A stretch of DNA of 64,000 nt. It comes from Microbacterium sp. ET2 (GTDB lineage Bacteria > Actinomycetota > Actinomycetes > Actinomycetales > Microbacteriaceae). The position numbers and the translations under genes are program-made. Below, piece after piece: positions 41,095 through 49,354 of this stretch; position 1 is the stretch's first letter; the number at the start of each line of letters is the position of its first letter. The stretch covers positions 682,001-746,000 of the forward strand of contig NZ_CP128170.1 in NCBI RefSeq assembly GCF_030347395.1, read 5' to 3'. The notes under the pieces are model-generated. The model was not told where the DNA came from. It searched no databases and worked only from the letters and a program-made list of their open reading frames with translations.

Positions 41095-41976
41095 ATGTTC
41101 TTCCATCGTCAAGAACTGCAGTTCGAATCCACGCCTGACAAGCCGGACGCGGTGTACGCCCGGAGGCTCCAGGAGGTGCTGGGCGGACAATACGGCGAGA
41201 TCACCGTCGCCATGCAGTACGGCTTCCAGGCGTGGAACAGCCACCTTCCCGGGAAGTACCGCGATCTGCTCTACGGGATCGGCGCGGAGGAGTTCGGCCA
41301 TGTCGAGATGCTCGCCATCATGATCGCCCAGCTGCTGGAGAAGGCGCCGGTCGAGCAGTCCGAGGCCGCCGCCGCGTCCGACCCGGTCCTCGGGGCGGTG
41401 CTCGGTGGGATGGACGTGCAGCACGCCATCGTCGCCGGTGCCGGGGCGCGACCCGTCGACAGCAACGGCAACCCGTGGCAGGGGTCCTACATCACCGCCA
41501 GTGGGAACCTCCTCGCCGACTTCACCGCGAATGCGAACGCGGAGATGCAGGGGCGAGTCCAGGTCGCGCGGCTGTACAACATGACCGATGACCACGGCGT
41601 GCGAAAGATGCTGTCGTTCCTTCTCGCACGGGACACGATGCATCAGAATCAGTGGCTGCGTGCCGCTGCCGAGCTTCGGGAGGAGGGCACGGAAGATCTT
41701 CCTGTGCCGATCAACTTCCCGTTGTCGCAGGAGCACCGGGACGTCAGCTACCAGTACCTCAACTTCTCCGACGGCGCGGCGGCAGCCGACGGTTCCTGGG
41801 CCGCGGGCCCGACGCCGGACGGCAAGGGCGAGTTCAGCTACCACGACGGGCCGACGACGTCGGCACCGATGCCGCCGCCCACTCAGCCCGATCCGCGCCT
41901 GTTCGGCACGGACCCGAAGCCCAATGTCATCGATAAGGCGACGGGAGTAGTGAAGGACAAACTCAGCAACAAGTGA
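41095..41976 (+). CDS. Manganese catalase
   Basis: 293 aa, di-manganese catalase fold: Glu35 in YGEITVAMQYGFQAW, Glu66 and His69 in AEEFGHVEML, then EMQGRVQVARLYNMTDD and the second His in LLARDTMHQNQW. It converts hydrogen peroxide to water and oxygen without heme. The C-terminal Pro-rich tail (SAPMPPPTQPDPRLFGTDP) is typical. ATG 41095 follows GAAAGGGG. It diverges from the zinc dehydrogenase gene and sits near Dps, suggesting joint peroxide defence. Confidence 0.95.
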   Translation: MFFHRQELQFESTPDKPDAVYARRLQEVLGGQYGEITVAMQYGFQAWNSHLPGKYRDLLYGIGAEEFGHVEMLAIMIAQLLEKAPVEQSEAAAASDPVLGAVLGGMDVQHAIVAGAGARPVDSNGNPWQGSYITASGNLLADFTANANAEMQGRVQVARLYNMTDDHGVRKMLSFLLARDTMHQNQWLRAAAELREEGTEDLPVPINFPLSQEHRDVSYQYLNFSDGAAAADGSWAAGPTPDGKGEFSYHDGPTTSAPMPPPTQPDPRLFGTDPKPNVIDKATGVVKDKLSNK

Positions 41977-41986
41977 GCCGGTGGCT

Positions 41987-42850
41987 TCAGCCGGCGAGGA
42001 GGATCCTGTCGGGGTGCGTGTAGATGTTCATCGACGCACCCCGCAGGAATCCCACGAGCGTCAGGCCCGAATCCTCGGCGAGCTCGACGGCGAGCGACGA
42101 CGGCGCCGAGACCGCCGCGAGGATCGGGATTCCGGCCATGACCGCCTTCTGCACGAGCTCGAAGCTCGCCCGCCCCGACACCTGCAGCACAGTGCCGGCA
42201 AGCGGAAGCCGGTCGTTCAGCACCGCCCACCCGACCACCTTGTCCACCGCGTTGTGGCGCCCGACGTCCTCGCGCACGACGAGCGCCTCGCCCGTCGTGG
42301 CGTCGAAGAGCGCAGCAGCGTGGAGACCGCCGGTCTTGTCGAAGACATCCTGCTGCCGGCGCAGTTCGTCGGGGAAGCCGGAAAGCGTCGCCGCCGGCAC
42401 CTTGGCCTCGTCGAACGCGATGTCATGACTCGAGACGGTGCGGACGGCATCGATCGACGCCTTGCCGCACAGCCCGCAGCTGCTCGTCGTGTAGAAGTTC
42501 CGGGCGAGGTCCGGGTCAAGCGGCGGGACGTCAGGCGCCAGGGAGACATCGAGCACGTTGTAGGTGTTGCCGTCGGAGCCTGGCCCCGTTCCGGGGCCGC
42601 CGCAGTGGATGGCCGAACGGAACTGATCTCCGCGGGAGATCACCCCCTCCGACACCAGGAAGCCCGAGGCCAGTTCGACGTCGTGCCCCGGCGTTCGCAT
42701 GGTGACCGCCAGCGACGTGCCGCGCACCCGGATCTCGAGGGGCTCCTCCACGGCGAGCGCGTCAGGACGCCGCCGCACGGCATCCGTTCCCCCCTCTCCC
42801 CCGCCGATGGCGACGCGGGTGACGGGTCGGCGCGCGGTGATGCGTCCCAT
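41987..42850 (-). CDS. fdhD: Formate dehydrogenase accessory sulfurtransferase FdhD
   Basis: 287 aa. The catalytic cysteine loop is [12 protein letters not shown] with Cys125 and Cys128. [29 protein letters not shown] and the late [16 protein letters not shown] and [34 protein letters not shown] are family signatures. FdhD transfers sulfur from a cysteine desulfurase to the Mo-bis-MGD cofactor, activating formate dehydrogenases. It lies 1 bp after moaA on the same strand, so the pair is one operon. The likely client in this window is the FdhF/YdeP-like protein at 63199. Confidence 0.95.
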   Translation of the reverse strand: MGRITARRPVTRVAIGGGEGGTDAVRRRPDALAVEEPLEIRVRGTSLAVTMRTPGHDVELASGFLVSEGVISRGDQFRSAIHCGGPGTGPGSDGNTYNVLDVSLAPDVPPLDPDLARNFYTTSSCGLCGKASIDAVRTVSSHDIAFDEAKVPAATLSGFPDELRRQQDVFDKTGGLHAAALFDATTGEALVVREDVGRHNAVDKVVGWAVLNDRLPLAGTVLQVSGRASFELVQKAVMAGIPILAAVSAPSSLAVELAEDSGLTLVGFLRGASMNIYTHPDRILLAG

Positions 42851-42851
42851 C

Positions 42852-43934
42852 TCAGCCGCCGATCGCGTTCATGCCGCGCGCGGGCTGGAGGAACGACGGG
42901 TCGTTGATGGCGTGGCCGGGGAGCTTTCCGTGAACGCAGGAGCGCAGCATCCGATCGATCGCGTCGTCGCTGGGTGCGGGCCCGCGCATGACCGGGAGCA
43001 GGTCGTACTCGGTGGTGGAGAAAAGGCAGTTGCGCAACTGCCCGTCAGCGGTGAGGCGGAGCCGGTCGCAGGCGCCGCAGAACGGCGCGGTCACCGAGGC
43101 GATGACGCCGACCGAGGCCGGGCCCCCGTCGAGGAGGAAACGCTCGGCCGGGGCGCCCCCGCGGCCGGGCACCGGGGTCAGACGCCAGCGCTCCGAGAGC
43201 GTGGCCAGGATCTCGTCACGAGTGACCATCCGCTGGCGGTCCCAGGTGTGGCCGGCATCGAGAGGCATCTGCTCGATGAAACGCAGCTGCGCGTCATGGG
43301 CGAGGGCGAAGTCGACGAGGTCGACCAGCTCGTCGTCGTTGACATCGCGCATGGCGACGGCGTTGATCTTGAGGGGGCGCAGCGCTGACGCGGCGGCGGA
43401 GTCGATTCCGTCGAGGACGTCGGCGAGCCGGTCGCGGCGGGTGAGGTCGCGGAAGCGGTCGCGGCGGAGCGTGTCGAGCGAGATGTTCACCCGCGAGAGG
43501 CCGGCGTCGATGAGGGCCGGAAGCGCGGCGCGCAGTCCGATGCCGTTGGTCGTCATCGCGATCTGCACCGGCCCGTCCGGACCGCGGAGGGCGGCGAGCC
43601 GCGCGACGATCTCGGGCAGATCGCGGCGAAGCAACGGCTCGCCACCGGTCAGCCGGAAGGTCGAGACCCCGTCGGCGGCGGCGACGCGGGCGACACGCTC
43701 GATCTCGTCGAGGGTCAGGATGCTGGTGCGTGCCAGCCACTCATTGCCCTGCTCGGGCATGCAGTACGTGCAGCGGAGGGAGCACCGGTCGGTCAGCGAG
43801 ACGCGCAGGTCACGATGCACCCGGCCGTGGGTGTCGACGAGCGGATCGCCGATCGACCCGGCCGGGGTGGAGGCGGAGGGCGGCGCGTCGGGACGCGACC
43901 GGGTGGGTGAGATCGTCACCGGAATGGCCGCCAT
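42852..43934 (-). CDS. moaA: GTP 3',8-cyclase MoaA
   Basis: 360 aa radical-SAM enzyme. Cys51, Cys55 and Cys58 (CSLRCTYC) bind the SAM cluster; [12 protein letters not shown] is the SAM-binding GGEP motif; the C-terminal cluster includes [21 protein letters not shown]; the protein ends in Gly-Gly, needed for activity. It makes the first Moco intermediate from GTP. A 45-residue N-terminal extension is usual in actinobacteria. ATG 43934; a TACGCT -10 box lies at 43969-43974. Followed by fdhD. Confidence 0.96.
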   Translation of the reverse strand: MAAIPVTISPTRSRPDAPPSASTPAGSIGDPLVDTHGRVHRDLRVSLTDRCSLRCTYCMPEQGNEWLARTSILTLDEIERVARVAAADGVSTFRLTGGEPLLRRDLPEIVARLAALRGPDGPVQIAMTTNGIGLRAALPALIDAGLSRVNISLDTLRRDRFRDLTRRDRLADVLDGIDSAAASALRPLKINAVAMRDVNDDELVDLVDFALAHDAQLRFIEQMPLDAGHTWDRQRMVTRDEILATLSERWRLTPVPGRGGAPAERFLLDGGPASVGVIASVTAPFCGACDRLRLTADGQLRNCLFSTTEYDLLPVMRGPAPSDDAIDRMLRSCVHGKLPGHAINDPSFLQPARGMNAIGG

Positions 43935-43968
43935 CTCAGCTGCCCCCTCGCCGCGCAGTCATCCTTCG

Positions 43969-43974
43969 AGCGTA
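43969..43974 (-). promoter_or_regulatory. -10 box of the moaA-fdhD operon
   Basis: TACGCT on the minus strand, about 35 nt before ATG 43934. Confidence 0.4.
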
Positions 43975-44085
43975 GTCCCGCCCGGTCGGGGTGTCGCTTC
44001 CTCCCCCGGGCGGGGGTGCCGCGGGTTGTCCACCGATCGCGGTCGTCCCCGCCCGGCGGTGTGGAGGCTCGGGCACCGTGAGGGG

Positions 44086-45060
44086 GTGGTTTTCACTCCC
44101 GACCCGCTTCCCGACGACCTGGCACCGTCGTTCACCTGCGGCGAGGCGCTCACGGCGGGAGCGAGTCGCAGTCGCCTTCGGGCGGGCGATCTGGATCGGC
44201 CCTTCCACGGCGTCCGCACGACACGGCAGCCGCCTACCGAATTCGACGGCCCATTGGCAACGGACCGTACGGACCGAGAGCGGATTGTGCGCCTCGCGGA
44301 GGCGTATGCGCTCATCATGCCGCCCACGGCCTTCTTCGCAGGCAGGACGGCGGCTGTGCTGTTCGGTGCACCGCTTGCACACGGTCCTGATCTGAGGGTC
44401 GGCGTGCTCGCGCCGGATCGCGCTCCGCGGGCACGCGGAGTGAAGGGTGTCAAGGTGTCACCCCATCTGGTCTCCGTCGTCCGACATCAGGGGCTGCCGG
44501 TCTCCAGCCCGGCGTCCACGTGGGCCATGCTCGGACGCGAGCTGAGCGTCCGCGAGCTGATCATGGTCGGCGACGCCCTCGTGAGAATTCCCCGCGACTC
44601 GCGCGGATTCCCGCAACCCCACCGGCAGCTGGCGAGCATCGCGCAACTCCACCGTGCGGTGGGCGCGGGGCGCCGTCTCGGAATCGCATCGCTGCGAGAG
44701 GCGGCACAGCTCATCCGAGTCGGCAGCTCCTCGCCGCTGGAAACCGAATTCAGGCTTGATATCCAGGCCGGGGGTCTTCCGCAACCCGAACTGGACGTCG
44801 AGATCCGCGACGAGAGAGGTCGCCTGGTGGGCATCACCGAGCTGGTTTTCCGCGCGTTCAGAGTGGTGGTCGAGGTCGAGGGGGATCACCACCGCACCGA
44901 CCGCCGCCAATGGCATCGCGACATCGAGAAGTATGCCGCCTACGCCGATCTGGGATGGGAAGTGGTTCGGGTGACGTCGCACCACATCCGGAACGGAAGC
45001 GGGGTCCGGCGGCTCCACGACGTGCTCGTGCGCCGCGGTTGGCGACCGGGCGACAGGTGA
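44086..45060 (+). CDS. DUF559-like protein with PD-(D/E)XK nuclease-type C-terminus
   Basis: 324 aa. The N-terminal part resembles the AbiEi-like type IV antitoxin fold seen in actinobacterial DUF559 proteins: SFTCGEALTAGASRSRLRAGDL, LAEAYALIMPPTAFFAGRTAAVLFGAPL. The C-terminus holds a Vsr/DUF559-like core: LDVEIRDERGRLVGITELVF, FRVVVEVEGDHHRTDRRQWHRDIEKY, DLGWEVVRVTSHHI, with Glu/Asp residues placed as in PD-(D/E)XK enzymes. Such genes are common in Microbacteriaceae and their role is unknown. GTG 44086 is chosen on frame; GGAGG is 20 bp upstream, so the start is uncertain. Confidence 0.75.
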   Translation: MVFTPDPLPDDLAPSFTCGEALTAGASRSRLRAGDLDRPFHGVRTTRQPPTEFDGPLATDRTDRERIVRLAEAYALIMPPTAFFAGRTAAVLFGAPLAHGPDLRVGVLAPDRAPRARGVKGVKVSPHLVSVVRHQGLPVSSPASTWAMLGRELSVRELIMVGDALVRIPRDSRGFPQPHRQLASIAQLHRAVGAGRRLGIASLREAAQLIRVGSSSPLETEFRLDIQAGGLPQPELDVEIRDERGRLVGITELVFRAFRVVVEVEGDHHRTDRRQWHRDIEKYAAYADLGWEVVRVTSHHIRNGSGVRRLHDVLVRRGWRPGDR

Positions 45061-45084
45061 CCAGGCCGGAGTGCTCGTCGTTCC

Positions 45085-45136
45085 GGTGACACAGATGGCG
45101 ACCTTCGCCGCGTCAACCTTGCCAATCGCGCCACCT
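45085..45136. repeat. Palindromic unit 1 of a tandem pair
   Basis: An imperfect inverted repeat starting GGTGACACAGATGGCGACC and ending GCGCCACC, related to unit 2. It lies between the convergent DUF559 and sdaA genes. Confidence 0.65.
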
Positions 45137-45157
45137 GAGTGACGGGGAGCCGCGCAA

Positions 45158-45210
45158 AGGTGACGCAAATGGCGAGGTTCAGCGGATCAACCTCGCCATA
45201 TGCGACACCT
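45158..45210. repeat. Palindromic unit 2 of a tandem pair
   Basis: Arms of 22 bp (AGGTGACGCAAATGGCGAGG... and its complement) match at 20 positions with a loop of about 9 nt. It repeats unit 1 about 73 bp downstream. The strong hairpin could also end transcription from both sides. Confidence 0.75.
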
Positions 45211-45236
45211 GAACCAGTGAGACGGACGAGCGCGGG

Positions 45237-46742
45237 TCAGCACTCGATGACGTTGACCGCGAGGCCGCCCTCGCTCGTCTCCTTGTACTTGTGCGACATG
45301 TCGATGCCGGTCTGACGCATGGTCTCGACCACCGCGTCGAGCGAGACGAAGTGCGACCCGTCGCCGCGCAGCGCCAGGCGCGCCGCCGTCACCGCGGTCG
45401 ACGCCGCGATCGCGTTGCGCTCGATGCACGGGATCTGCACCAGTCCGCCGACCGGGTCGCACGTCAGGCCCAGGTGATGCTCCATGGCGATCTCGGCGGC
45501 GTTCTCGATCTGTCGCGTCGTGCCGCCCATGACCGCCGTCAGGCCGCCTGCCGCCATCGCGCACGCCGAGCCCACCTCGGCCTGGCACCCGCCCTCGGCC
45601 CCCGAGATCGACGCGTTGGCCTTGAACAGCGACCCGAGCGCGGTCGCCGTCAGCAGGAACCGCCGGATGCCGCGCCGCCGGTTCGCCTCGGCGACGAACG
45701 CCGTGTCGTGGGCATCGACTGCCGCACCGGCGGCCACGGCCCCGTCCGCACCGAACCCGAGCAGCGCGCTACCGACGAGCTCGCCCCACGGGGTGACGGC
45801 GTTGCCGACGCCTAGCCCCGAGTCCGACAGGAATCGCCACCAGTACATCGCCACCGCGGGCAGGATTCCCGCAGCACCGTTGGTCGGCGCGGTGACGACG
45901 CGACCGCCGGCGGCGTTCTCCTCGTTCACGGCGAGCGCGAACGCGCCGAGCCACTCCCCGGGGAGCTCGCGGTGCCCGGAGGACTCCGCCTCTTCGAGCT
46001 GCGCGCGGATCGCGGCCGCACGACGCTTGACCCCGAGCACCCCGGGAAGGACCCCGTCGGTGTGAAGGCCCGCCGCAACGCTCCCGGCCATGGCATCCCA
46101 GATCGCATCAAGACCTGCGGCGATCTCGTCCGGTGAGCGCAGCGCCTCCTCGTTGCGCCGCGCGAGCTCGGCGATCGTGATGCCGTGGTCGTGGCAGAGG
46201 CTGATGAGCTCCGCCGCGCTCGCGAACGCGAAAGGGAAGGCGGCAGCGGCCACCTCGCCGTCGGCCCCCTCCCGCCGGATGAACCCCCCGCCGATCGAGA
46301 GGTACGTCTCCGACAGCAGCGGAGCCTCGCCTTCCGAACCCCACGCCTCGAGGGTGAGGGCATTCGGATGACCGGGCAGGCGCGTCCGCGGAGCGAAGAC
46401 GACGTCGTCTTTCGAGAACGGGATCGGATGGGTCCCGTCGACCTCGAGCAGCGCACCCGTCGGCCACTGCGCCCACGCCGCCCGCACGGCGTCCGGATCC
46501 ACGGTCTCGGGCTCGAATCCCCGCAGCCCCGCGACCACCGCATCGGGGGTTCCATGACCGAGACCGGTGGCACCGAGCGACCCGAACAGCGTGCAGGAGA
46601 TCCGGATGACGCGATCGAGCGCTCCGCCCTCGCGCAGCCGTCGAGCGAAGTCGCCGGCGGCGCGCATGGGGCCGACCGTGTGGGAGCTCGAGGGTCCTAC
46701 ACCGATGGAGAACAGCTCGAACGCCGAGATGTAGGCGCTCAT
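45237..46742 (-). CDS. sdaA: L-serine ammonia-lyase (iron-sulfur dependent)
   Basis: 501 aa. Single-chain form with beta domain ([26 protein letters not shown]) and alpha domain. Fe-S ligands lie in [21 protein letters not shown] and [18 protein letters not shown]; the serine-binding [14 protein letters not shown] is also present. It deaminates serine to pyruvate. ATG 46742 is 6 nt after a TACGGT -10 box, a leaderless start. It diverges from cydA; the 135-bp intergenic region has two kinds of candidate operators. Confidence 0.94.
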   Translation of the reverse strand: MSAYISAFELFSIGVGPSSSHTVGPMRAAGDFARRLREGGALDRVIRISCTLFGSLGATGLGHGTPDAVVAGLRGFEPETVDPDAVRAAWAQWPTGALLEVDGTHPIPFSKDDVVFAPRTRLPGHPNALTLEAWGSEGEAPLLSETYLSIGGGFIRREGADGEVAAAAFPFAFASAAELISLCHDHGITIAELARRNEEALRSPDEIAAGLDAIWDAMAGSVAAGLHTDGVLPGVLGVKRRAAAIRAQLEEAESSGHRELPGEWLGAFALAVNEENAAGGRVVTAPTNGAAGILPAVAMYWWRFLSDSGLGVGNAVTPWGELVGSALLGFGADGAVAAGAAVDAHDTAFVAEANRRRGIRRFLLTATALGSLFKANASISGAEGGCQAEVGSACAMAAGGLTAVMGGTTRQIENAAEIAMEHHLGLTCDPVGGLVQIPCIERNAIAASTAVTAARLALRGDGSHFVSLDAVVETMRQTGIDMSHKYKETSEGGLAVNVIEC

Positions 46743-46748
46743 CCGTCT

Positions 46749-46754
46749 ACCGTA
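46749..46754 (-). promoter_or_regulatory. -10 box, leaderless promoter of sdaA
   Basis: TACGGT on the minus strand ends 6 nt before ATG 46742. Confidence 0.45.
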
Positions 46755-46768
46755 CGCCGCCCGTCTCA

Positions 46769-46804
46769 CTCGACATCGAGACACATCCGCTCGACGTCGA
46801 GACA
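46769..46804. promoter_or_regulatory. Paired CTCGAC repeats in the sdaA-cydA region
   Basis: CTCGACATCGAGACA at 46769-46783 and CTCGACGTCGAGACA at 46790-46804, each with a palindromic CTCGACRTCGAG core, 21 bp apart (two helix turns). Likely a dimer-of-dimers binding site. Confidence 0.55.
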
Positions 46805-46815
46805 GTCCTCCGTGA

Positions 46816-46830
46816 TGTGGTCAGACCACA
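46816..46830. promoter_or_regulatory. TGTGGTCAGACCACA palindrome (GntR/FadR-like site)
   Basis: A perfect 15-bp palindrome with the TGGTC-N-GACCA core typical of FadR-subfamily GntR operators. It lies 48 bp upstream of the cydA start codon. Confidence 0.5.
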
Positions 46831-46877
46831 GCGTACGCTCGGTCCCGAAGGCCCCTTTCGAAGATCGGAGAGCTGAC

Positions 46878-48296
46878 GTGGACCTCCTCGACCCGCTGCT
46901 GCTGGCGCGGTGGCAATTCGGGCTCACGACCCTGTACCACTACCTCTTCGTCCCCCTCACCCTCGGGCTCGTGCTCGTCGTGGCGATCTTCCAGACCGCG
47001 TGGCACCGCACCGGGAACGTGAAGTGGCTGCACCTCACGCGCCTGTTCGGCAAGATCTTCCTCATCAATTTCGCCATGGGCGTGGTGACGGGCATCGTGC
47101 AGGAATTCCAGTTCGGAATGAACTGGTCGGCCTACTCGAGATTCGTCGGCGACGTCTTCGGCGCCCCGCTCGCCTTCGAGGGCCTCATGGCCTTCTTCTT
47201 CGAGGCGACCTTCATCGGGCTGTGGATCTTCGGGTGGGATCGGCTGCCGCGCCTGCTGCACCTGGCCTCGATCTGGATGGTCGTCCTCGGCTCGACCCTG
47301 TCGGCGTACTTCATCCTCGCCGCGAACGCGTTCATGCAGAACCCGGTCGGCTATCAGCTCGCCGCCGACGGGGGCCGCGCCGAGCTGATCGACATCGGCG
47401 CCGTGCTGACCAACCCCGTCGTGCTCGCCGCCTTCCCGCACACGATCTTCGCCGCCTGGATGTTCGCCGGCACGGTCGTCGTCGCCGTCTCGGCCTGGCA
47501 CCTCTCCCGCGGGCAGCACCTCGACACCATGCGGTCGTCGCTGCGCTTCGGCCTGTGGTTCGTCATCGCCTCGTTCATCGGCGTGGCCGTCAGCGGCGAT
47601 CAGCTGAGCCTGGTCATGGTCGCGACCCAGCCGATGAAGATGGCTGCCGCAGAGGCGATGTGGGATTCCGCCTGCGGTGCGAACGCCTCCTTCTCGATCT
47701 TCTCGATCGGCACGCCGGATGGGACGGAGGAGATCTGGTCGCTGCGCGTGCCCTACCTCCTCTCGCTGCTGTCCACCCACAGCCTCGACGGGTGCGTCGA
47801 GGGTCTGAACGACCTGCAGGCGCTGTACACCGAGCAGTTCGGCGCCGGCGTGGACTACCGGCCGATCGTGTGGGTGACGTACTGGTCGTTCCGGTGGATG
47901 ATCGCCCTCGGCGGAATCGCCGCCCTCGTCGCCGTGGCGGGACTGTGGGTCACCCGCACGAAGGCGACCCGCCCCGTGGCGAGGTGGATGTGGAAGGTCG
48001 CGATCTGGTCGGCACCGCTTCCCCTCCTCGGCAGCCTCGTCGGCTGGGTTTTCACCGAGATGGGCCGTCAGCCCTGGATCGTGTTCGGGCTGATGCTCAC
48101 CGAGGACGGGGTCTCCCCCAACGTCCCCGGCTGGACGGTGCTCATCTCCCTCATCGCCTTCACGCTCATCTACGCCACTCTCGCCGTCGTGGAGTTCGGG
48201 CTCATCCTCCGCGCCGCGCAGAAGGGTCCGGACACCTCCCCTCCCACCGGTGGCGACGAGGACGCGGAGCTCGCGACCCGGACGACGGTCTACTAG
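46878..48296 (+). CDS. cydA: Cytochrome bd ubiquinol oxidase subunit I
   Basis: 472 aa, about nine TM helices. The N-terminal LARWQFGLTTLYHYLFVPLTLGL holds the heme b595 ligand region; HTIFAAWMFAG and the GRQPW motif (TEMGRQPWIVFG) are conserved. The Q-loop is short and carries Cys266 and Cys306, reminiscent of the Q-loop disulfide in mycobacterial bd oxidase. It forms a high-affinity terminal oxidase with CydB. GTG 46878 follows GGAG. First gene of cydABDC. Confidence 0.95.
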   Translation: MDLLDPLLLARWQFGLTTLYHYLFVPLTLGLVLVVAIFQTAWHRTGNVKWLHLTRLFGKIFLINFAMGVVTGIVQEFQFGMNWSAYSRFVGDVFGAPLAFEGLMAFFFEATFIGLWIFGWDRLPRLLHLASIWMVVLGSTLSAYFILAANAFMQNPVGYQLAADGGRAELIDIGAVLTNPVVLAAFPHTIFAAWMFAGTVVVAVSAWHLSRGQHLDTMRSSLRFGLWFVIASFIGVAVSGDQLSLVMVATQPMKMAAAEAMWDSACGANASFSIFSIGTPDGTEEIWSLRVPYLLSLLSTHSLDGCVEGLNDLQALYTEQFGAGVDYRPIVWVTYWSFRWMIALGGIAALVAVAGLWVTRTKATRPVARWMWKVAIWSAPLPLLGSLVGWVFTEMGRQPWIVFGLMLTEDGVSPNVPGWTVLISLIAFTLIYATLAVVEFGLILRAAQKGPDTSPPTGGDEDAELATRTTVY

Positions 48297-48310
48297 GCGA
48301 AAGGCGCATC

Positions 48311-49345
48311 ATGGATCTTCCCTCCCTGTGGTTCTGGATCGTCGGCTTCCTCTTCCTCGGCTACTTCGTCCTCGATGGCTTCGACTTCGGCGTCGGGATG
48401 TCGCTGCCCTTCCTCGGCCGCGACGAGACCTCCCGCCGCCAGATCATCAACACCATCGGACCGGTGTGGGACCTCAACGAGACCTGGGTCATCGTCGCGG
48501 GCGCGTGCCTGTTCGCCGCCTTCCCCGAGTGGTACGCGACGCTGTTCAGCGGCTTCTACCTGCCGCTGCTGCTGATCCTTCTCGCCCTCATCGTCCGCGG
48601 GGTGTCGTTCGAGTACCGTCACCAGCGCGATGACCTTCGCTGGAAGCGGCGCTTCGACCTCATGATCGTCATCGGTTCGGCAGTCCCGGCGTTCCTCTGG
48701 GGTGTCGCGGTGGCCAACATCGTCCGCGGTGTGCCGATCGACCAGGACTTCGAGTTCACCGGAACCCTGCTCGATCTGCTGAACCCCTATGCGCTCCTGG
48801 GCGGAGCGACGACCCTGCTGCTCTTCTTCACCCATGGGGTGACGTTCGTGGCGCTGAAGACCGATGGACCGGTCCACGCCGGTGCACGCCGGCTCGCCGT
48901 CCGCGCCGGAATCGTGACCCTCGCCGTCGCGGCCGTCTTCCTCACCTGGACGCTCGCCGACGCCTGGGGCGGGGGCGCCCCCGCGTTCCCCGCTGCCCTC
49001 ATCGCCGCCGGTGTGGCGGCCGCGTGCGTGCTCGGCGGCGTGCTCGCCAGTGCTCGGGACCGCGAGGGTCGTGCCTTCGCGTTCGGTGTGGGCGCCGTCG
49101 CGGGCGCTGTGCTCACGCTGTGGTTCTCGCTGTTCCCGAACGTGATGCCCTCGTCCACCGACCCCGCCTTCAGCCTGACGATCCAGAACGCCTCGAGCAC
49201 CGATTACACCCTCACGATCATGTCGTGGGCGGCGCTGATCTTCCTCCCACTGGTCCTGGCGTACCAGGGCTGGACCTATTGGGTGTTCCGCAAGCGCGTC
49301 ACCCGCCGCCACATCGAGACCGCGGGCGCCGCGGCCGCCCACTGA
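48311..49345 (+). CDS. cydB: Cytochrome bd ubiquinol oxidase subunit II
   Basis: 344 aa with eight to nine TM helices. The family motif LGYFVLDGFDFGVGMSLPF is at the N-terminus and GPVWDLNETWVIVAGACLFAAFPEWYATLFSG follows, both hallmarks of CydB. It starts 14 bp after cydA and ends 9 bp before cydD, forming an operon. Confidence 0.96.
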   Translation: MDLPSLWFWIVGFLFLGYFVLDGFDFGVGMSLPFLGRDETSRRQIINTIGPVWDLNETWVIVAGACLFAAFPEWYATLFSGFYLPLLLILLALIVRGVSFEYRHQRDDLRWKRRFDLMIVIGSAVPAFLWGVAVANIVRGVPIDQDFEFTGTLLDLLNPYALLGGATTLLLFFTHGVTFVALKTDGPVHAGARRLAVRAGIVTLAVAAVFLTWTLADAWGGGAPAFPAALIAAGVAAACVLGGVLASARDREGRAFAFGVGAVAGAVLTLWFSLFPNVMPSSTDPAFSLTIQNASSTDYTLTIMSWAALIFLPLVLAYQGWTYWVFRKRVTRRHIETAGAAAAH

Positions 49346-49354
49346 GAACCGCAC

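Noticed and set aside
45061-45236. The tandem palindromes as one simple terminator
   Set aside because: Two related units with coordinated substitutions fit a repeat family better, although termination is still possible.
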